From NCBI GenBank assembly GCA_036674765.1, contig JARVKI010000139.1, forward strand, positions 1 to 64,000: a DNA stretch of 64,000 nt, read 5' to 3'. Position numbers and translations under genes: made by a program. Origin of the DNA: Seiridium cupressi. Its lineage: Eukaryota; Ascomycota; Sordariomycetes; Amphisphaeriales; Sporocadaceae. The notes below the pieces were generated by a model, which was not told the DNA's origin, ran no database searches, and was given only the letters and a program-made list of their open reading frames with translations. Positions 35,601 through 49,200 of the stretch are shown here, piece by piece (the first letter of the stretch is position 1; each line of letters opens with the position of its first letter).

Positions 35601-38600
35601 CTGTGCACCCACTGAATCGTCCCCGCTTGCACCGACACGGCGGACGACCTCGCTGGTGACAGTATCTGGCCAGTGCATCCGGGTAGATCTTGCAACCTTG
35701 AAATTAGGCTAGTTAGTATCTCTAAACGTTCGACATCAACCTAGAACGAGTAGCCTTCAAAGGGGCGCCGACTGTCAACGTGAAACGATACACCACCGTG
35801 CGTTTCGCGGTGCAATGGGAGCTTTTGCAGAGTACAGAATGCACACCCACTTAACAGTTAAGCCCTTACAGCAGATCGCCAGTTACCCGAGCCCTCGAGT
35901 GGACAAGGCCTGGCTCATTCTCTGATCTCCAGTCTGTACGACGGACCGATCATTGCGCCGTCGGTCGCTGAGCTGTCCCATCACCGGAACTCTATTGACA
36001 ATCTCATGTACACTTCTGTTTCGCCAAGGCCGGTGCTCCCACTTGCCGGGTTGTCCTGATACTCGATCTTCGCATTCTTGACTCTTTGGCTCTATGTACA
36101 ACGACGATCGTCTTTCCCCATCCGATACCACCTTGGATCGTCAAGGCAAGGCCTGGAGTCAATTGGGGTGATATGTATTCCCATCCGTCTCTCTTTCCCT
36201 CCAGCATGTACCGGCTCCTCCCGTCGACCTTCATGGACCCAGAGGGAGCGCGCCCACAAAAAAATGCCGGAGCGTTCCATCGGCCTGTGGAGTATGCATC
36301 TTAAATGGGTATAAAACGCCGGCAAGGTCCATCGAAACGCATCACAGGACGGAGAAGTCTGCGATGGGCGCAAGTGCGACTGGCAGTTTCAACACAACCC
36401 CCACGTTGTTGATACTTTTTTTGATCGACAAGCCCCTGGGCCCTGCTTCGATTTCATTTCAATCGCCGTTGCTATCCCGACGATAACCTGGAGGACGGAT
36501 ACTGATGACTGTACGGCCACTAACTAGTGACTCTGCAGCGCGAAATTATGCGCTGTTCAGCCATATATCGAAACACCACACAATCATCAACGACAGTCGG
36601 GCTAATAAACTAGTGATTTTGAAGCTTCCAACCCACCAACAGCTTCAGAGGAGCTCCCTACATGCACCAACTGGGTTAGAGTAGCGGCAACCTAGAATTC
36701 ACGACGCACCTGTCTGCTGGCATGTCTAGACTGACTCAGTCGCCCGACTCGATTGTAATACATCTCATTAAGTTGCATAAGTATTGTTGAGACTTCTGAT
36801 AAGCAGATTCTCGGACCAGTGACAACGCAAGAGGTCGTAGTTTCAGGATATGCACATCACGAATGCTGCCACGATGCCCGTGGATGCTTCATAGAACACG
36901 ACTACATACACATCGTTGCATGTCGAACGGGTCAAACACCGTGCGCCCACGAGTTGCCAAGAGTGCGCACAGGGGTTTACAACGTGGCCTCTGTTCGTCC
37001 TGTTGGCAACATTTTCCTTGGAAAGAGTGCAAAAGACCCCCGTCTTCACGAGCTCAACACGCCCAACGATATTCTGAGGTCTGAGCGCGCCTCGTGGCTC
37101 TTCTTTAATGACTTGCGTGCGTACTGCCTTCCCTCATACCCCTGTCATGGTGGGTAACATCGCCGCCGGATATCCCAAAACGGGAATATGCAGGTATTCT
37201 GGGGTCAAATTGTGCGCCTCTCATTGACCGGGACCGAAAGGTGGCTGATTTCAAGTATGCTACCCTGGAGCCTTACCCCGGGTCTGTGACCTTGTGTGGG
37301 AAAATGACGAACACCACCGTGATGAAAGCTGTAGATTTCAAGCTTATCTGCAGCAGAAGCATGGAAGCTCGAAAACAGCTATGGACGTCCGGTGCCGCAC
37401 AATACATGATGCTCAGGGGTACGATGGCGTCCTATCAGATGGTCGAAATACTCGCTTCTGAAATTGCTTGAGAAAACCGCTTTCAAAAAGCTGTATCGCT
37501 TGTCAGATTATACCCATATACAAAGTCAATATCGAGAAAGCTTGACGACAACATGCTTCTTTTTGACAGATGCAATATGGCAGCGTACATGTCATGATCT
37601 TCATCGCACTTCCTTCTTTGTGGTTCCTGTCACCTTGCCCTCATCAGAGGGTCTGGACTGTCGTCGAGGGGCTGTCAGTTTGGGTACATAGTAGATGTTC
37701 GTGGTACTGTATCAACATGGGTCAGGACTCAGTCACTCGATAAGCATGGGGGCCCCACCACGGCTTCGACTTGTATCCCTACCGCAAATAACGACACCTT
37801 GGAGCCTGGCCCCATTCCTTGAATCGCGGCTCCCCTCGAGCGCTGAAAGTCTTGTGGCCGTCGCGTCAGGCCAGACATCGGTTTATTAGAATAGTGCTCC
37901 CCTCACGACCTCTCTAGGGGTCGTGGCTGCAGGCCCACATTACCTTTCCCAGCCGAAGCGGCCAATAGTACTATATTTTGCAGCTACGAATCCACCAAGA
38001 CCAGTGGTTCACTCGTTTTGCTAGGTTCATCACCCTGAGAAGCATCACGGTTCCCCACAACAGACCCTGAAAACCAACTTGGATGCTTGCAGTTCTACAT
38101 TGAAAGCCAGAAGTACCTTCGAGTGTCTTTTTTACTTGATAAAAATGGCCCGTGACAGACCCGAACGGCTAGTAATCAGCGGATCTGAGTCTGCTAGCTC
38201 GAAGCTAGGGGCATAGCGTAGGAGCAGATCGCATTTCGAAATCCTTCAGCCCTTGTCGTTGTTCCACTCCGGAAGAGGAGAATTGGACCGAAGGCCGACT
38301 GACTGCTCAATGTTCTGCCGGCCGCGTAGAGTGAGCTCGCCTGGACATCGAGAACCGACGACATGCCTTGGGATCAGGTGCTGTGTGGTAGCTCTTGAAT
38401 GGTCCAAACTCAACTCAATGACGTATGACATCAGCGACGGCTCAAACTCAAATTTCCCCAACCTCACCGCTGGAATCAACTCTTTTTTTCTGGTTTCCCC
38501 CATGTGCTCAGTGGGGGTTTCAATGCGATCTACCCGTAGACCGTACGCCACTGGCTAGAAAGCGATTCGACTTCCATGCTTTCGACCGGCGCTGGCCCCT

Positions 38601-41600
38601 GCAGCACCAAGTACAACTTGAGCGGTATCCACGAGGAACGCGAAATCAAGACTGGCGCGGCCGATGGGCATCCACCCAAGTTCGCATCTGAAGACTTCAA
38701 CAGGCAAGATGGCTTGATCGAAAACCTGGAATTGCGATGCACTTTTCGTACCGAACCATCACGGGCTTCAGCTAGCGCCTTGTTTTAACGGTACCAAGCT
38801 GAGGGTCGCTCGAGGCCCAGAATGGGAAAACTCACGATGGCGGCGGCTGTCTGTGCGGTTCGTCGAGCATTAGAGTTCCCGCTGTGGATTCACGAGACTG
38901 ATTCGTGGCTACGCTTGATCTCTGTTGCTACGCCCAGGCCCTCTTGGTTCGCAACCAATTCAGGAGTGCAGGATGGTGTTGGAGATGCTTGTTTTTGACG
39001 CTATCGACCACGAGCGCAGCATGACACATCGTGAAGCGCTTACTGCTTCCCAATGAGGCATTCTGGGAAGATTCAGACCCAACGGCGCATCGACGGTCGC
39101 TGCACCATGCGACGCGAATTCGACCCCGACTCGAAATACGAGCTTGCTCGAGTACCCATCCACCAACACCAGAGTCGGATTGCTACGGCTCATTCCCAGA
39201 TCATCGCAAAGTGGCCGGTCTAAGCCCAATAGCTCCGCACCAGTGGCAGTTATCACAATCAGATCTGATCTATGGTGACCACTAGGCCAGTTGCCATAAA
39301 TGTTGGTGGAGACGGTCGGGAACCAACGGTAGAAGCTCCCGTAATCAACGTCCTACGCCGAGCCCGAATGACTCGCGTTTGCACTTGCCGATCTCCCGTA
39401 AACGTTGCGACTCGCCAGGACATGAGATACTGGGTTAGCCTCAGCCATCTTAGAGCATCATCCTCAGTGGAGTGGTGGGAGCTCTGGCACACCTCATGTC
39501 GTTCCCGTGACAGCTCGTTGCGGACCGAACGACGACCGAGCTCGGGCTCTACGGCCTCAGGTGCAGGGTTGGCCCTTCGAGGACCCATTTCACCGCTTGG
39601 TCCAAGAAAGTTCCCGAAGTGGCTGGCAGCCTAGCTTCCCGACAACTTGGTAAGTTCATCGCTGCCGAAATAGCTTGTGATGATGAGCTTAGAAACCCAA
39701 GGACGTTGCTCATCTCAGCCATGCTCATGATGGTTGGGCAGCAACTTCAGCTAGACACCGCTTTCCAGTTCTCGGTCACCAGACAGAAGTCCAACCTTGC
39801 CGCCCGTCGGTGCCCGAGGCGTTCAGCCTTCTCAGGGGAGCCAGATCCTGTGAAATATTAGCTTGCGCTTGGTGTTGAGCTCACCATCACTAAGCAAACG
39901 GTCAGCACCAGTTGCGCCCGGGCCTCTTCGGCCGTAATGATGCTTGGACCTGTTGGATGAGTTGCAAAATCATGAACGCATCCTGATCTAATGGAGATTG
40001 TTTTGGATTGCATCAGATGTCGCACCCAAATTCCACCTCCAAGCCTATCACGGACATGCTACTGACTGATGTGAGCAGCGTTGACAATGACTTGACGCTA
40101 TTCTACAGCTTTGCCAATTTGGTGCAATCAATATTGATCTAAGACCTTTCGTAGCAGACCAAGGCTTCAGCCTTGTAGATAGCCAAAGTTAAATATTTAC
40201 GGGATCAACAGAGCAGCATGAAGTGATGTCTCATGCAGCAAGCCACAGTCGACTACGTTCGCGTCTAGAACAATCTGCTATTATGATGCCGAGCCCTGCA
40301 TAACAATGATTTTCGTTCTATCGAGTCACGTCGCAATATGGGCATTTCCTAAATCGGACCTGATTCCACTTAATTGTCGGTCTATATTGATGCCCTAACA
40401 AAGTTGGCAAGGCTGAATACTAACAACGCCGCTCAAACTCAAAACTACATCAGCTCAGGATCAGTGGCCTACGAGCGCATTTACGAAGTCCGGGAGCATC
40501 GAATACAGAACCCCTAGCATCAATAGTGACGCACGCTGTGATCATCTACGCCAAGTCACGGCCCAGCGCTTCAGCGACACAGCCCTCGGTGACAGTCTGA
40601 GGTGCTAGTCATCTGGTGACGAGACGCGTCGGGCGTACGGATATGCGCTGTTCAGGAGTACTAGAATAGCCTTGTATGACTCCCCCTTCAATCAGGCACA
40701 TACCAACCTCGTGGACTAATATTGAACATCGGAGTCAACTCCGGGTCGGCACCATACTCGTCGCGCATCGGAGCGCTCGGCACGAGCTCCTTCTTGGCAG
40801 CAATGCTTTGTCATTGGCTCTAAATGACCATTGTCGACGTGATGTGCGCAATACCCCGGGCGTATGCGGGGTCGGAATCAACACCTTCTTCTGTCTGCAT
40901 GCATGAGGCATGTCGCTGTCCGTCTGTACATACATAGTGCGGCGTGGACTGTGAAATATTTTCCTTGGGCCTACCGCCAATCACGAACGGCATGCAACTC
41001 TGCTGGAGCAAGGGAGAGGACGGCGAACAAAAAATCGCGCCCGGCCACCTCCTGGGACGTTACGTGCGTCTTGTCAGTATGATAGATACAGGGTCCTGAT
41101 GGTACCAAATGCTATTGAAGGCACAATATATTCCTGATAGTATCTTGCCAGGATCGAAGCGCCGACGAGGTGGCATTATTTTCACATGTGAAAGGTTGTT
41201 AGGAGAATTAAACGTAGGGCCTCGTAAGCTTATGGGGCCGTCTTAATTACTTTTGCCGACCATCGAGGCTTCGGCCGGGTCGCTCCCCCACGATTGAGTT
41301 CGGTTGACAGGGACGGGGGGTGCATCGTGAGTTTTACTCTTATCTTGCCGCATACCCCCTGTCGAACATCTCAGGAACTAGCGCCATTTCAACTGCTTTG
41401 AAGAACTGACGTTGGCGCCTCCGTGACGCACAGAAACAGCAAGTCAATATGTATCAGCGCCCAGAGCTCAAGGGTCTCTTCTGGGGAATATAAGGGGAAA
41501 CAATTTGCGTAAACATGACAAGGAACGACGAGCCCAGAGAGCTGAGAACGCCCAGCATAAGGTGTTCGAGACGAAATGCACTTCCCCACTATATGCACTC

Positions 41601-42316
41601 TGTCTGCATGCCGACCGGGGGTGGCTCACATCCGAATTTGGCAGGAGATTTTGATTTGAGGCGCTCTGTGTTGCTGCATGTCGAAGCCCCTCCTACCGAT
41701 AAGCTTGAATACAAGGATACATGGGGGGTTTTATCGATTAGGTAAAGGGCGAAAAACATCTTTTCGTCTCAGTTGTCAAACTTGCATGGATGGCGATTCG
41801 CCTTCAGATGGACGTCCGTGGGAGTATGTTTCAAAACATGGTCTACATATGTAGGTAATCCACATGGTCTTTACATGTACTCGCCACGAGGCCAATGCGA
41901 ATATGGATAGATGGCATGTCATCGTATGGAACTGTCTTGCCTCGGATGAGACTTTTACCCCTGTATGTAATACGTACGCTCATCGGGAAATACTCGACCA
42001 ATGGGCCCAGAAAGAAACTCCACGATAACCTCACATATACTCCATCAGACTGCAGTGGCTTTGACCCCTTCTTGCGTCACCAGCTCGTTATCTCACTGCC
42101 AGACATCTCTAGTCCAGCCACTTGTTCCTGCAGCAAGTATGCAAGCCAGAGCAAGAGGAAAATTTTCCTTTCCTGCCTTCCCGCTTTGCCTCGTGCTGTC
42201 CTTGCTTGCCCGTCCAATCAAGCTACTGCTCGGTCAATCACCACGTTGTCTCGGAAGGAAAAAAGAAAAAAAGGTCAACGCTTTCCCCTGGACGAGAGGT
42301 GGCGAACCGTCAAAGC
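32679..42316. other. Gene-poor region without A+T bias, 9.6 kb
   Basis: The largest stretch without a supportable gene. Base composition is ordinary, so it is not a RIP block. It has many frames of 60-120 codons on both strands but none shows a domain or joins into a coherent spliced gene. Weak hints of decayed coding exist at about 38246-38800 and 38960-39860, where overlapping open frames look protein-like but match nothing I know. No tRNA, 5S copy, long repeat or terminal inverted repeat was seen. Long leader or non-coding transcripts are possible but cannot be read from sequence. Confidence 0.5.
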
Positions 42317-43508
42317 TCACGATGATGACGCAAGTTCCTTCTCCATCAGTACACATACAACTCCCCAACTCTTCCCCGTTGGGTCTGTTTCAAACCATGC
42401 ATCCGGCTGCCTCAGGTACATCTTGTAGCCCCTTCCTGTGTACCAGTCCTGAACTGTAGGCTTTTCTGAAACATTAGCTGTGCGGTCTCAAGGCAATTTT
42501 AGAAAGCCACGTGTTGACTTTACCTTGGAGATGTTCGTCTTACCCATGGCTATCCTCCTGGGATTGTCAGGGGTACACTCCTCATTACTGATAGTCCCAA
42601 GCGTGATCTTCTTGGCCCCGTACTCGGTGGCAGCCATTCTGCGTTTAGCTGTCAGCATAGTTCATTTGAGATAGTACACTTCCTTGCAACTTCGGGACAG
42701 GACGTTACCGTTCGCAAGAGCTCAGCGCGGCTGCGCCCAGGCCGCCCTTCTGCAGTGCGTCCGAGATATAGAAGGACATGACTGAGTATACACCATCAGA
42801 GACGGAGGCCCGCAGCTCTGGGTCTGCGGTCCACGCGTCGAGCGAGATGTGCCCAATGGGCAGGAAATGAGCCAGGCGTGCATCGTCCGACGCGCGCGGA
42901 CGGGAGAGCACTAGTCTGCAGCTGTCCTGGAGCGGTGTGGCCTCGTTTGGGTAAGCTTCAATGTGTCGCTGCAGACGCGAAGCGGTATCTGGGTGAGAGG
43001 GTGTGAGAGCCTATAATTAGGTCAGCAATACTATGGTGCTTGGCCTTCTTGGTATGCTTGGAGACCTATAAGGGGGCTCTAATAGTAGAGGCAGATATAG
43101 ATATCCCAAGAGTATATACCTAGTATCTTGCAAATTGAACGACAATTAATCAAGCAGAATTCTCCGACCGTTTTTGTCTTCGAGGGAATTATTCTCATGA
43201 CACATTATATGCGTATACTAATCGCAACTGATGTCGGATGTCTAAGAAAATGGAGACAGATACCAGCCTGTATTACTTACCACCCAATGCAACCCAATCA
43301 TTCCGTTCCGCTGGAGCTGTCTCCAGCCATCTACGGCCTCGAGTTTCCATCCACATGCAATTCTCTGTTGGTTCATGCGTTCAACATGCTCAGGTGAGTC
43401 CGGATCCCAAGGGATTAGTACGACCGATGCCTTCTGCGCCTTGCGGGCATCATCCGGTCCCGCTGCGATGGGAGCCGTCTCGACTGTATCAGGGATGACA
43501 GATGCCAT
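42317..43508 (-). CDS. GNAT-family N-acetyltransferase
   Basis: Four exons, 43281-43508, 42709-43010, 42544-42638 and 42317-42465, join to 257 aa. Introns are 270, 70 and 78 bp with GTAAGT, GTAACG and GTAAGA donors. The joined protein shows the fungal GNAT pattern: IACGWKLEAVDGWR, GLHWV..SHPDT, FLPIGHISLD, SVMSFYISDALQKGGLGAAAL (beta4-beta5 and the acetyl-CoA loop), ITLGTISNEE and VQDWYTGRGYKMY. The first intron is unusually long for this window. The last exon could alternatively be reached from a weaker donor (GTGGCT) eleven codons further on. The substrate is unknown. Because no single frame is long, this gene is easy to miss. Confidence 0.82.
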
Positions 43509-44497
43509 GATGCGAATTTGGATGCATAAAACAAGTTGGAGTCAATTCTACAATAGAACAACTGTGATGTGCTTAGGGTTACAGGGAGAATGGATGATGT
43601 GATTGGGAGGGTAGGCACCAAAAATATTCGAGGCAGAAGATAGTCTACTTTACGACATATTCCTCATGAGATATCAATACTACATCAAATGAATGTATTA
43701 GAATGAATATAGAAGTGTGAATTGTTGACTGCATTATATGATATCAGCTATGACTCATGCTCGGCACCAATGAGTCATTACTACCACTCCACGTAATTCA
43801 TCACCTAGATCGGACATTTTCCAATTTCTCGTAGGCAACAGGATACAGAAAGTCATGATAGGCTAATTTGATTCAATGGCCTATACTCGGAAGTCTCTGC
43901 GTGTCTGACTATGCGTCTCGATGATGGTTAGGTAAGTTGAGATTTGTCGACGTGCCCAGTTGTGTCTGAAGGCAGCATCATTTGCACCACGGCAAGAAAG
44001 AAGATAGGAAGGAAACTGGTTTAATAGTGAAGTGTTACATAGTTGTTTCCTGTTGGAAGTTTAAGACTCATGAATGGGTCCTAGGTCTAGAAATAGCCGT
44101 CGAGACACGGGAAACTGCCAACAAAAAACTCTAGAAGATCCAATTTCTCGCCTTCGAGACAGACCAGAGAAGATATCGAACATCCTCCGATTTCAATAGT
44201 GTAAGCCTCGGACGGTTAATGATTGAGCTTTGGAATATCTAAAGAACATATTGCTATGTACATTCCCTCGTGCGGGACGGCAATGACCGCCATCTACCTC
44301 CCTTGCGATTTTGAACAATGGCGGACGGGAATCCCTTGACCAGACAAAGGGAGCAGCCGCACCTCAAAGATGCTGAAATCTCAAGTAATCGCTGGTAATC
44401 AATGGGGAATTCTTTGTACTTTGTAAATAAATATTGCTTAAGGCTGCGTTGACAATTTCTAGATTGGAGGTCTCAGGTTAGAGCTCAAAGACACAAA
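43509..44497. other. Divergent intergenic region
   Basis: 989 bp between the GNAT gene (minus) and the phosphotransferase-like gene (plus). It should contain both promoters. No other feature recognised. Confidence 0.5.
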
Positions 44498-45844
44498 ATG
44501 GATACTAAATTAATCGAAACACAAAACTCTGTGCCTTCGAGTACCGCATCGAGTCCTGTACTTTCCGTGCACTCGGTCAACGACGAGTTCAAGAAACCTG
44601 AAGACCTAAGGAAGAAAGTCAGCCTTCTCTGCGAGAGCCTGTGGCACCACTCTCGCATTCAGGTGGAGGCCGAGATTAAAGCGACTCGAAGCAGAATCTT
44701 TCCCATCGCCATCATCGCCCATGACGGGTCGGAAGAGCGCTTTATAGTCCAGCTTCCGCATGTGGTCTTTGAAATAGAGCTGACTGTAGCCATTCATGGT
44801 CACATACAGAACGAGCTGGGTCTGAAGACCACGACGCCGAAAGTTGTATTTAATGACAGCGGCTTCGACAATCCCTTAGAACATCCATACATCATCTTCA
44901 CTCGGATCCCTGGTCGACCTTTAAGAGCAGCATGGCCGAAGCTCAGCCGCGAGCAGAGAGTCACACTGGCCAAAGGAGTCGGGGCACTCTATGGGGAGCT
45001 TCAGTCCATCGAAAGTCCTTACAGCGGTCTCTTCAAGGTGAATACAGATGAGCTTGGACGCAGTTTGGAGGGAGACGTATTCCTCGAGATCTTTGGGAAG
45101 GAGGAGCCACACCTCGCAGAGAAGATAGACTGGGATGCGATCAAGGATGTCAAGGACGATCTGCTCACCGGACAGAGCCTGCGAGAAGATGTGCCAGACA
45201 TGCCGGCCAAGGACATAGCACTTCTGGCTTTCAAGAGGCGCGCGTTCCGCTCGGCGATCGCTTCACGGGGGTGGGAATGCCAGTTTGCCAACCCGGCGGT
45301 GGACGTGCTCACATCAATTGCGGCAGGAGGATCATTCAATGACAATACCATCTGCCTGTGGCACCGAGACGTGTCTCCCAAGAACATCATGGTCGAGGTA
45401 GATACAGATGGTAACCCGAGGATCAGCGGACTCCTGGGCTGGGAGGGACCCGGCTTCGCACCACGCTTCATGACCTGCCGTCCGCCTCAGTGGCTCTGGA
45501 CACAGGTCAGGGGGAAGGCTGTCAGTTTCGCGCCCGTACCTTACGATGACAGCCCAGCCGATACTAAAGGGTACCCCGAGGTCGACGAGGAGCCTTTCGT
45601 GACCCTCGAGCCGACGCGCGCTGAAGCAAAAGAGCTCAAGAAGGCGTTTGACGAGGCGGTCGGCAAGTCTTTCACAGCCGTTGCTTACGACTCTTACTTG
45701 ATTATCGCGCGGCGTCTCATGCATGTTGCCGCTTGCAGTGTCTGGGAACATCATCATATCAGCGAGGTTGAGGCTGTGCTTGAGGAGTGGAAACAGCAGC
45801 AACTGGCCGAGGAGTTCTGGGATAAGGGCTATATTGAAGAATAA
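44498..45844 (+). CDS. APH-fold phosphotransferase-like protein
   Basis: A single exon of 448 aa. The fold resembles the aminoglycoside/choline kinase-like (APH) superfamily that is expanded in fungi: PYIIFTRIPGRPL (about 130-142), helices around LGALYGELQSIESP-like sequence, and a catalytic loop HRDVSPKNIMV (about 289-299) with Asp and Asn in place. The next motif, normally I.DWE with a metal-binding Asp, reads LLGWE (312-316), so Gly replaces that Asp. It may therefore be inactive or work differently. The substrate is unknown; fungal members are not generally drug-resistance enzymes. It starts at the first ATG, in context ACAAAATGG. Confidence 0.82.
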   Translation: MDTKLIETQNSVPSSTASSPVLSVHSVNDEFKKPEDLRKKVSLLCESLWHHSRIQVEAEIKATRSRIFPIAIIAHDGSEERFIVQLPHVVFEIELTVAIHGHIQNELGLKTTTPKVVFNDSGFDNPLEHPYIIFTRIPGRPLRAAWPKLSREQRVTLAKGVGALYGELQSIESPYSGLFKVNTDELGRSLEGDVFLEIFGKEEPHLAEKIDWDAIKDVKDDLLTGQSLREDVPDMPAKDIALLAFKRRAFRSAIASRGWECQFANPAVDVLTSIAAGGSFNDNTICLWHRDVSPKNIMVEVDTDGNPRISGLLGWEGPGFAPRFMTCRPPQWLWTQVRGKAVSFAPVPYDDSPADTKGYPEVDEEPFVTLEPTRAEAKELKKAFDEAVGKSFTAVAYDSYLIIARRLMHVAACSVWEHHHISEVEAVLEEWKQQQLAEEFWDKGYIEE

Positions 45845-46229
45845 GAGGACATGGGATGTCAGGGAAATTCATCCGCATTTATTAGACTCAGACGTATGTT
45901 AACTAGGTCATTATCATACCCACTATGAGGGTTTCAGTAATGATAGGCACCCCTCGAGCGGACTACCCGCCCCGTCTCCGTGACCAGCTTCCCATTCGTA
46001 GTAGCCTTGAAATTCAACAGCATCATAATAGCCATGATCTCATTCTAGTCCACTCAAGAAGATTTTTCCTACTGTCGCTCTCATTGCATTTCTCCTGTGT
46101 TGCTGCAAAGCGCGACATACACTGTTTCGAGAGTCGCAGGAGGTGTACGCGGTGAGAGGATCTCATTCCGACAATTAGGCAATTAAAGGTAATCCAATTC
46201 AACATAAGCACTCATATACGATATAAAAA
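45845..46229. other. Convergent 3' intergenic region
   Basis: 385 bp between two converging stop codons; presumably both polyadenylation regions. Nothing else seen. Confidence 0.5.
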
Positions 46230-49200
46230 TTAGAAGCCATAAAGATTCTTGTCTTCCTCAAAGCCCCAGTCCACCAACGAAGGTAGAGCAGCTTTTTGAA
46301 TCATGGCCGGAGGGCCACACAGGAAACATGCAACTCCTTTTCCTGGTTCGAAACATGCCTTCCTGATTATATCCGCATTGATATGACCCGTTTCGCCTTG
46401 CCAGCTGTCAGGGTTGTTCGGATGTGATAGAACTTGTGTCATGGCGAACTGGTCCGGGTGTTTCTTTCGGAGCTTTTCCATCTCATCCCTGAGCAGTATG
46501 TCACCCTCCGTCCGGTTGGCATCCACCATGCGGATCTGAGTCTTATCCCCAGGCGTGCGTAGAATGCGTTCGAGTAACTGATAGCCTGGTGTGATGCCAC
46601 TGCCGCCGAGTATGAGGTTGACCTTGTCGAAAAGCACATCATTGCCTTCGATGCGGAACTTCCCGTTGCCCTTGTATTCGATCTCGCCCGTCGGGCCGGA
46701 CACCTGGACGTCTTCTCCGATTTCCATCTTGTAGAGCATGTTGGAAAAGGCCCCGCCTGGTTGGTTCTCGTCCGGGAAATAGGTCTTCAGAACTAGATCG
46801 AAGGTGCCGTCATCTTCATTCTGCAAAATCGGCCGGGTTGGCGTGTATGATCGAACAAGCATCTTGTCCAGCATGTGGATTCCAAACTGAATATGCTGAC
46901 ATGTTTCCAGCCCCAGCCTCTTGCCGAAATCCTTGTCACTGTACTGAAATGTGTATTGAAACGTGTCCTCGGTTAACTTCTCGCGGCGAGTTAGCTTGAC
47001 AGATGTCCATCGCTTACTCTGCAACAAGGTCTTGGATTTCGCCGGGTCCGATCTTGCAGCCTCCGCGGCAGCTTTCTTTGCCTGTTCTTGAATGAATTGG
47101 GCTGCTTTATCGGTCACACGACCAATCGCGCACTCTTGAAGCTTTTTGTGGGCATACTCGTCGTGAATGCTCTCAAATGCGCTGGTTACATCTGCAGTCA
47201 GCTTTCCAGCATTGGCAGCAATTGTAGCCGGTCCTCCCGGGTGCCAGCTCAACACACTCGTGGCGTCATACACGGTATTATTAATGACAAGCCAACAGTC
47301 GTCTTTTGAGCTATGCTTCTCAATCTCCTGGCGCGTGAACTGCTTGTCTGGGACGCCTGATGTTTGCTTCGCAGCAGCGAGTTGGTTGATTGTCGACGGC
47401 TTCATCCACCCGCTATCGCCCTCGGTATCAACGGGATGCTGGCATCTAAGTTTGCGGTCTTGTCTATCCTCGGCCATCTTGACTCGATACCAGCAGTTGT
47501 TCATCATTCCCATTACGTTCCAAACAGGTTCCCGAGGCTGCGTGTTCTTGAAGACATTGAAAGCTCGGACAACAATACTCTGTGCTCGGGAAAAATGAAG
47601 CGTATCGACATCCACGTGCCAGAAGCACCAGGTCCAGAACTTATCGCCATGTCGAACCGGCTTTTCTGGGAACTTTGCGCAATTGTCAGCAACTGATACC
47701 GTGTTGAGACTTGCAAGTACTCTACCTTTCTTATGGCGTATAGCCAGGTCTGACCCTCATCTAGCGAGACTTCGACACGCTGGACCTTGTGGCCCCCACC
47801 ATCATATGCCATCCCTTCTATCCGGTACGTGTCTTCTTTCAACATCTCGGTGAGGTCAAGTTTTTCGTCATGCGCAGGGCGAGCGATAACGCTGTTTAGA
47901 TTTTGCTCATAGCAAGCTGTATCGGGATGGCGAAACATGGTTTGGGCAAACTCTCCATCTTTCTCTGTGATGAACGATGGTAGAACACGATTGTCCCATA
48001 CATGATAATGGGAATCATTCTCTTTGTCTGAAATCCAAATTCTCGAAAGCCATTTGACACAGCGTCCACCGACGTAGCCTGGAATGACCACACGAACTGG
48101 AAACCCGTGATCTGGTGGCAATTTTGTATTGTTCTAGCACGGTAAGTTTGGAGTCCTAATGCGAAATGATGAGACGTACCATTTCATAAGCCAGTATAAC
48201 ATCGTTCATTGGGTCGATGACGTGATCGTAAGCAATTGACGTCGCATACTTCCCCTCCGATAGCTGATCAGAACCCTCGAAATGCACATGCAGCCGTTTT
48301 CCAGACTTCACGCTGTCACGGGAGATCCCAGCTGCCTTGAATACGTCCGCAAGCCGAGCACCCTTCCAATACGCATTTGACATGGCCCCGGCGCCCCAGG
48401 TGAAACCCTTACTCTTGCGGATCATGTTGAGCTCTCCTCTTCTCACTCCGTCGCAAGCCATTGCCATAGCGATATTGATTGGTTCGAACCGTCGTACAAG
48501 ATCATCCATCGTCAATCGCATCTGTCCATTATTGATGTCTAAAATGTGGGTTTCCCAGAAAAGCCTGGGAACCGCACCGTGGTTTCGAACATAGTGTAAT
48601 TGGTTTGGTGTGATGATGCCTGCTTTGAAGAGCTCGGTAAGCCTTGGCTCAGCATTCAACGGGTGTTGTCCGGTTTGTCGTATCAAGTTGGCGCTGCGTG
48701 GCACCCTGTTGTGAATCAGCATATACCAGCCTATGGCGATCATGCCTTGGGACTTGGAGTTGACTTGCCAGTTGTCAGGAGTCATCGTGTCTTGTGTATC
48801 GATTCCTATCTGTTGACGCTTCGGGTCTTTTACCTGTACAGGCGAGATGATACTGCCATCATTCTGTTCGAGATCATGCATATGTTGCTTTTCATGCCTG
48901 AGCGCTTGTAGGAGAGAAATTTCTTGCGGCGTATACTTTTCCCGGAGCTTCTTATATTCCGTGTCGACGCCATTTTTGACTCCGATCCCTGACCCATATG
49001 CTCCGTTGTGTTTGTCGGAATGTTCTCCACCTCGATTCTGTCTCCAATTGTCCTCCGCCTCGTTGTCGCATTCAGGACTATGCTCACCTTGAGAATCCTC
49101 GTCCGATTCGTTCGAAGATGGCTCATCATTATGAGAGTCATTGTGATTAGTGTCCTTAGGATTATCTCCGTTTTCTTTCGTTTCTCCCTCATTTTTCTTC

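Noticed and set aside
45019..45802. Minus-strand frames of about 150 codons opposite the APH-like gene
   Set aside because: Antisense shadows; no start context, motif or splice logic.
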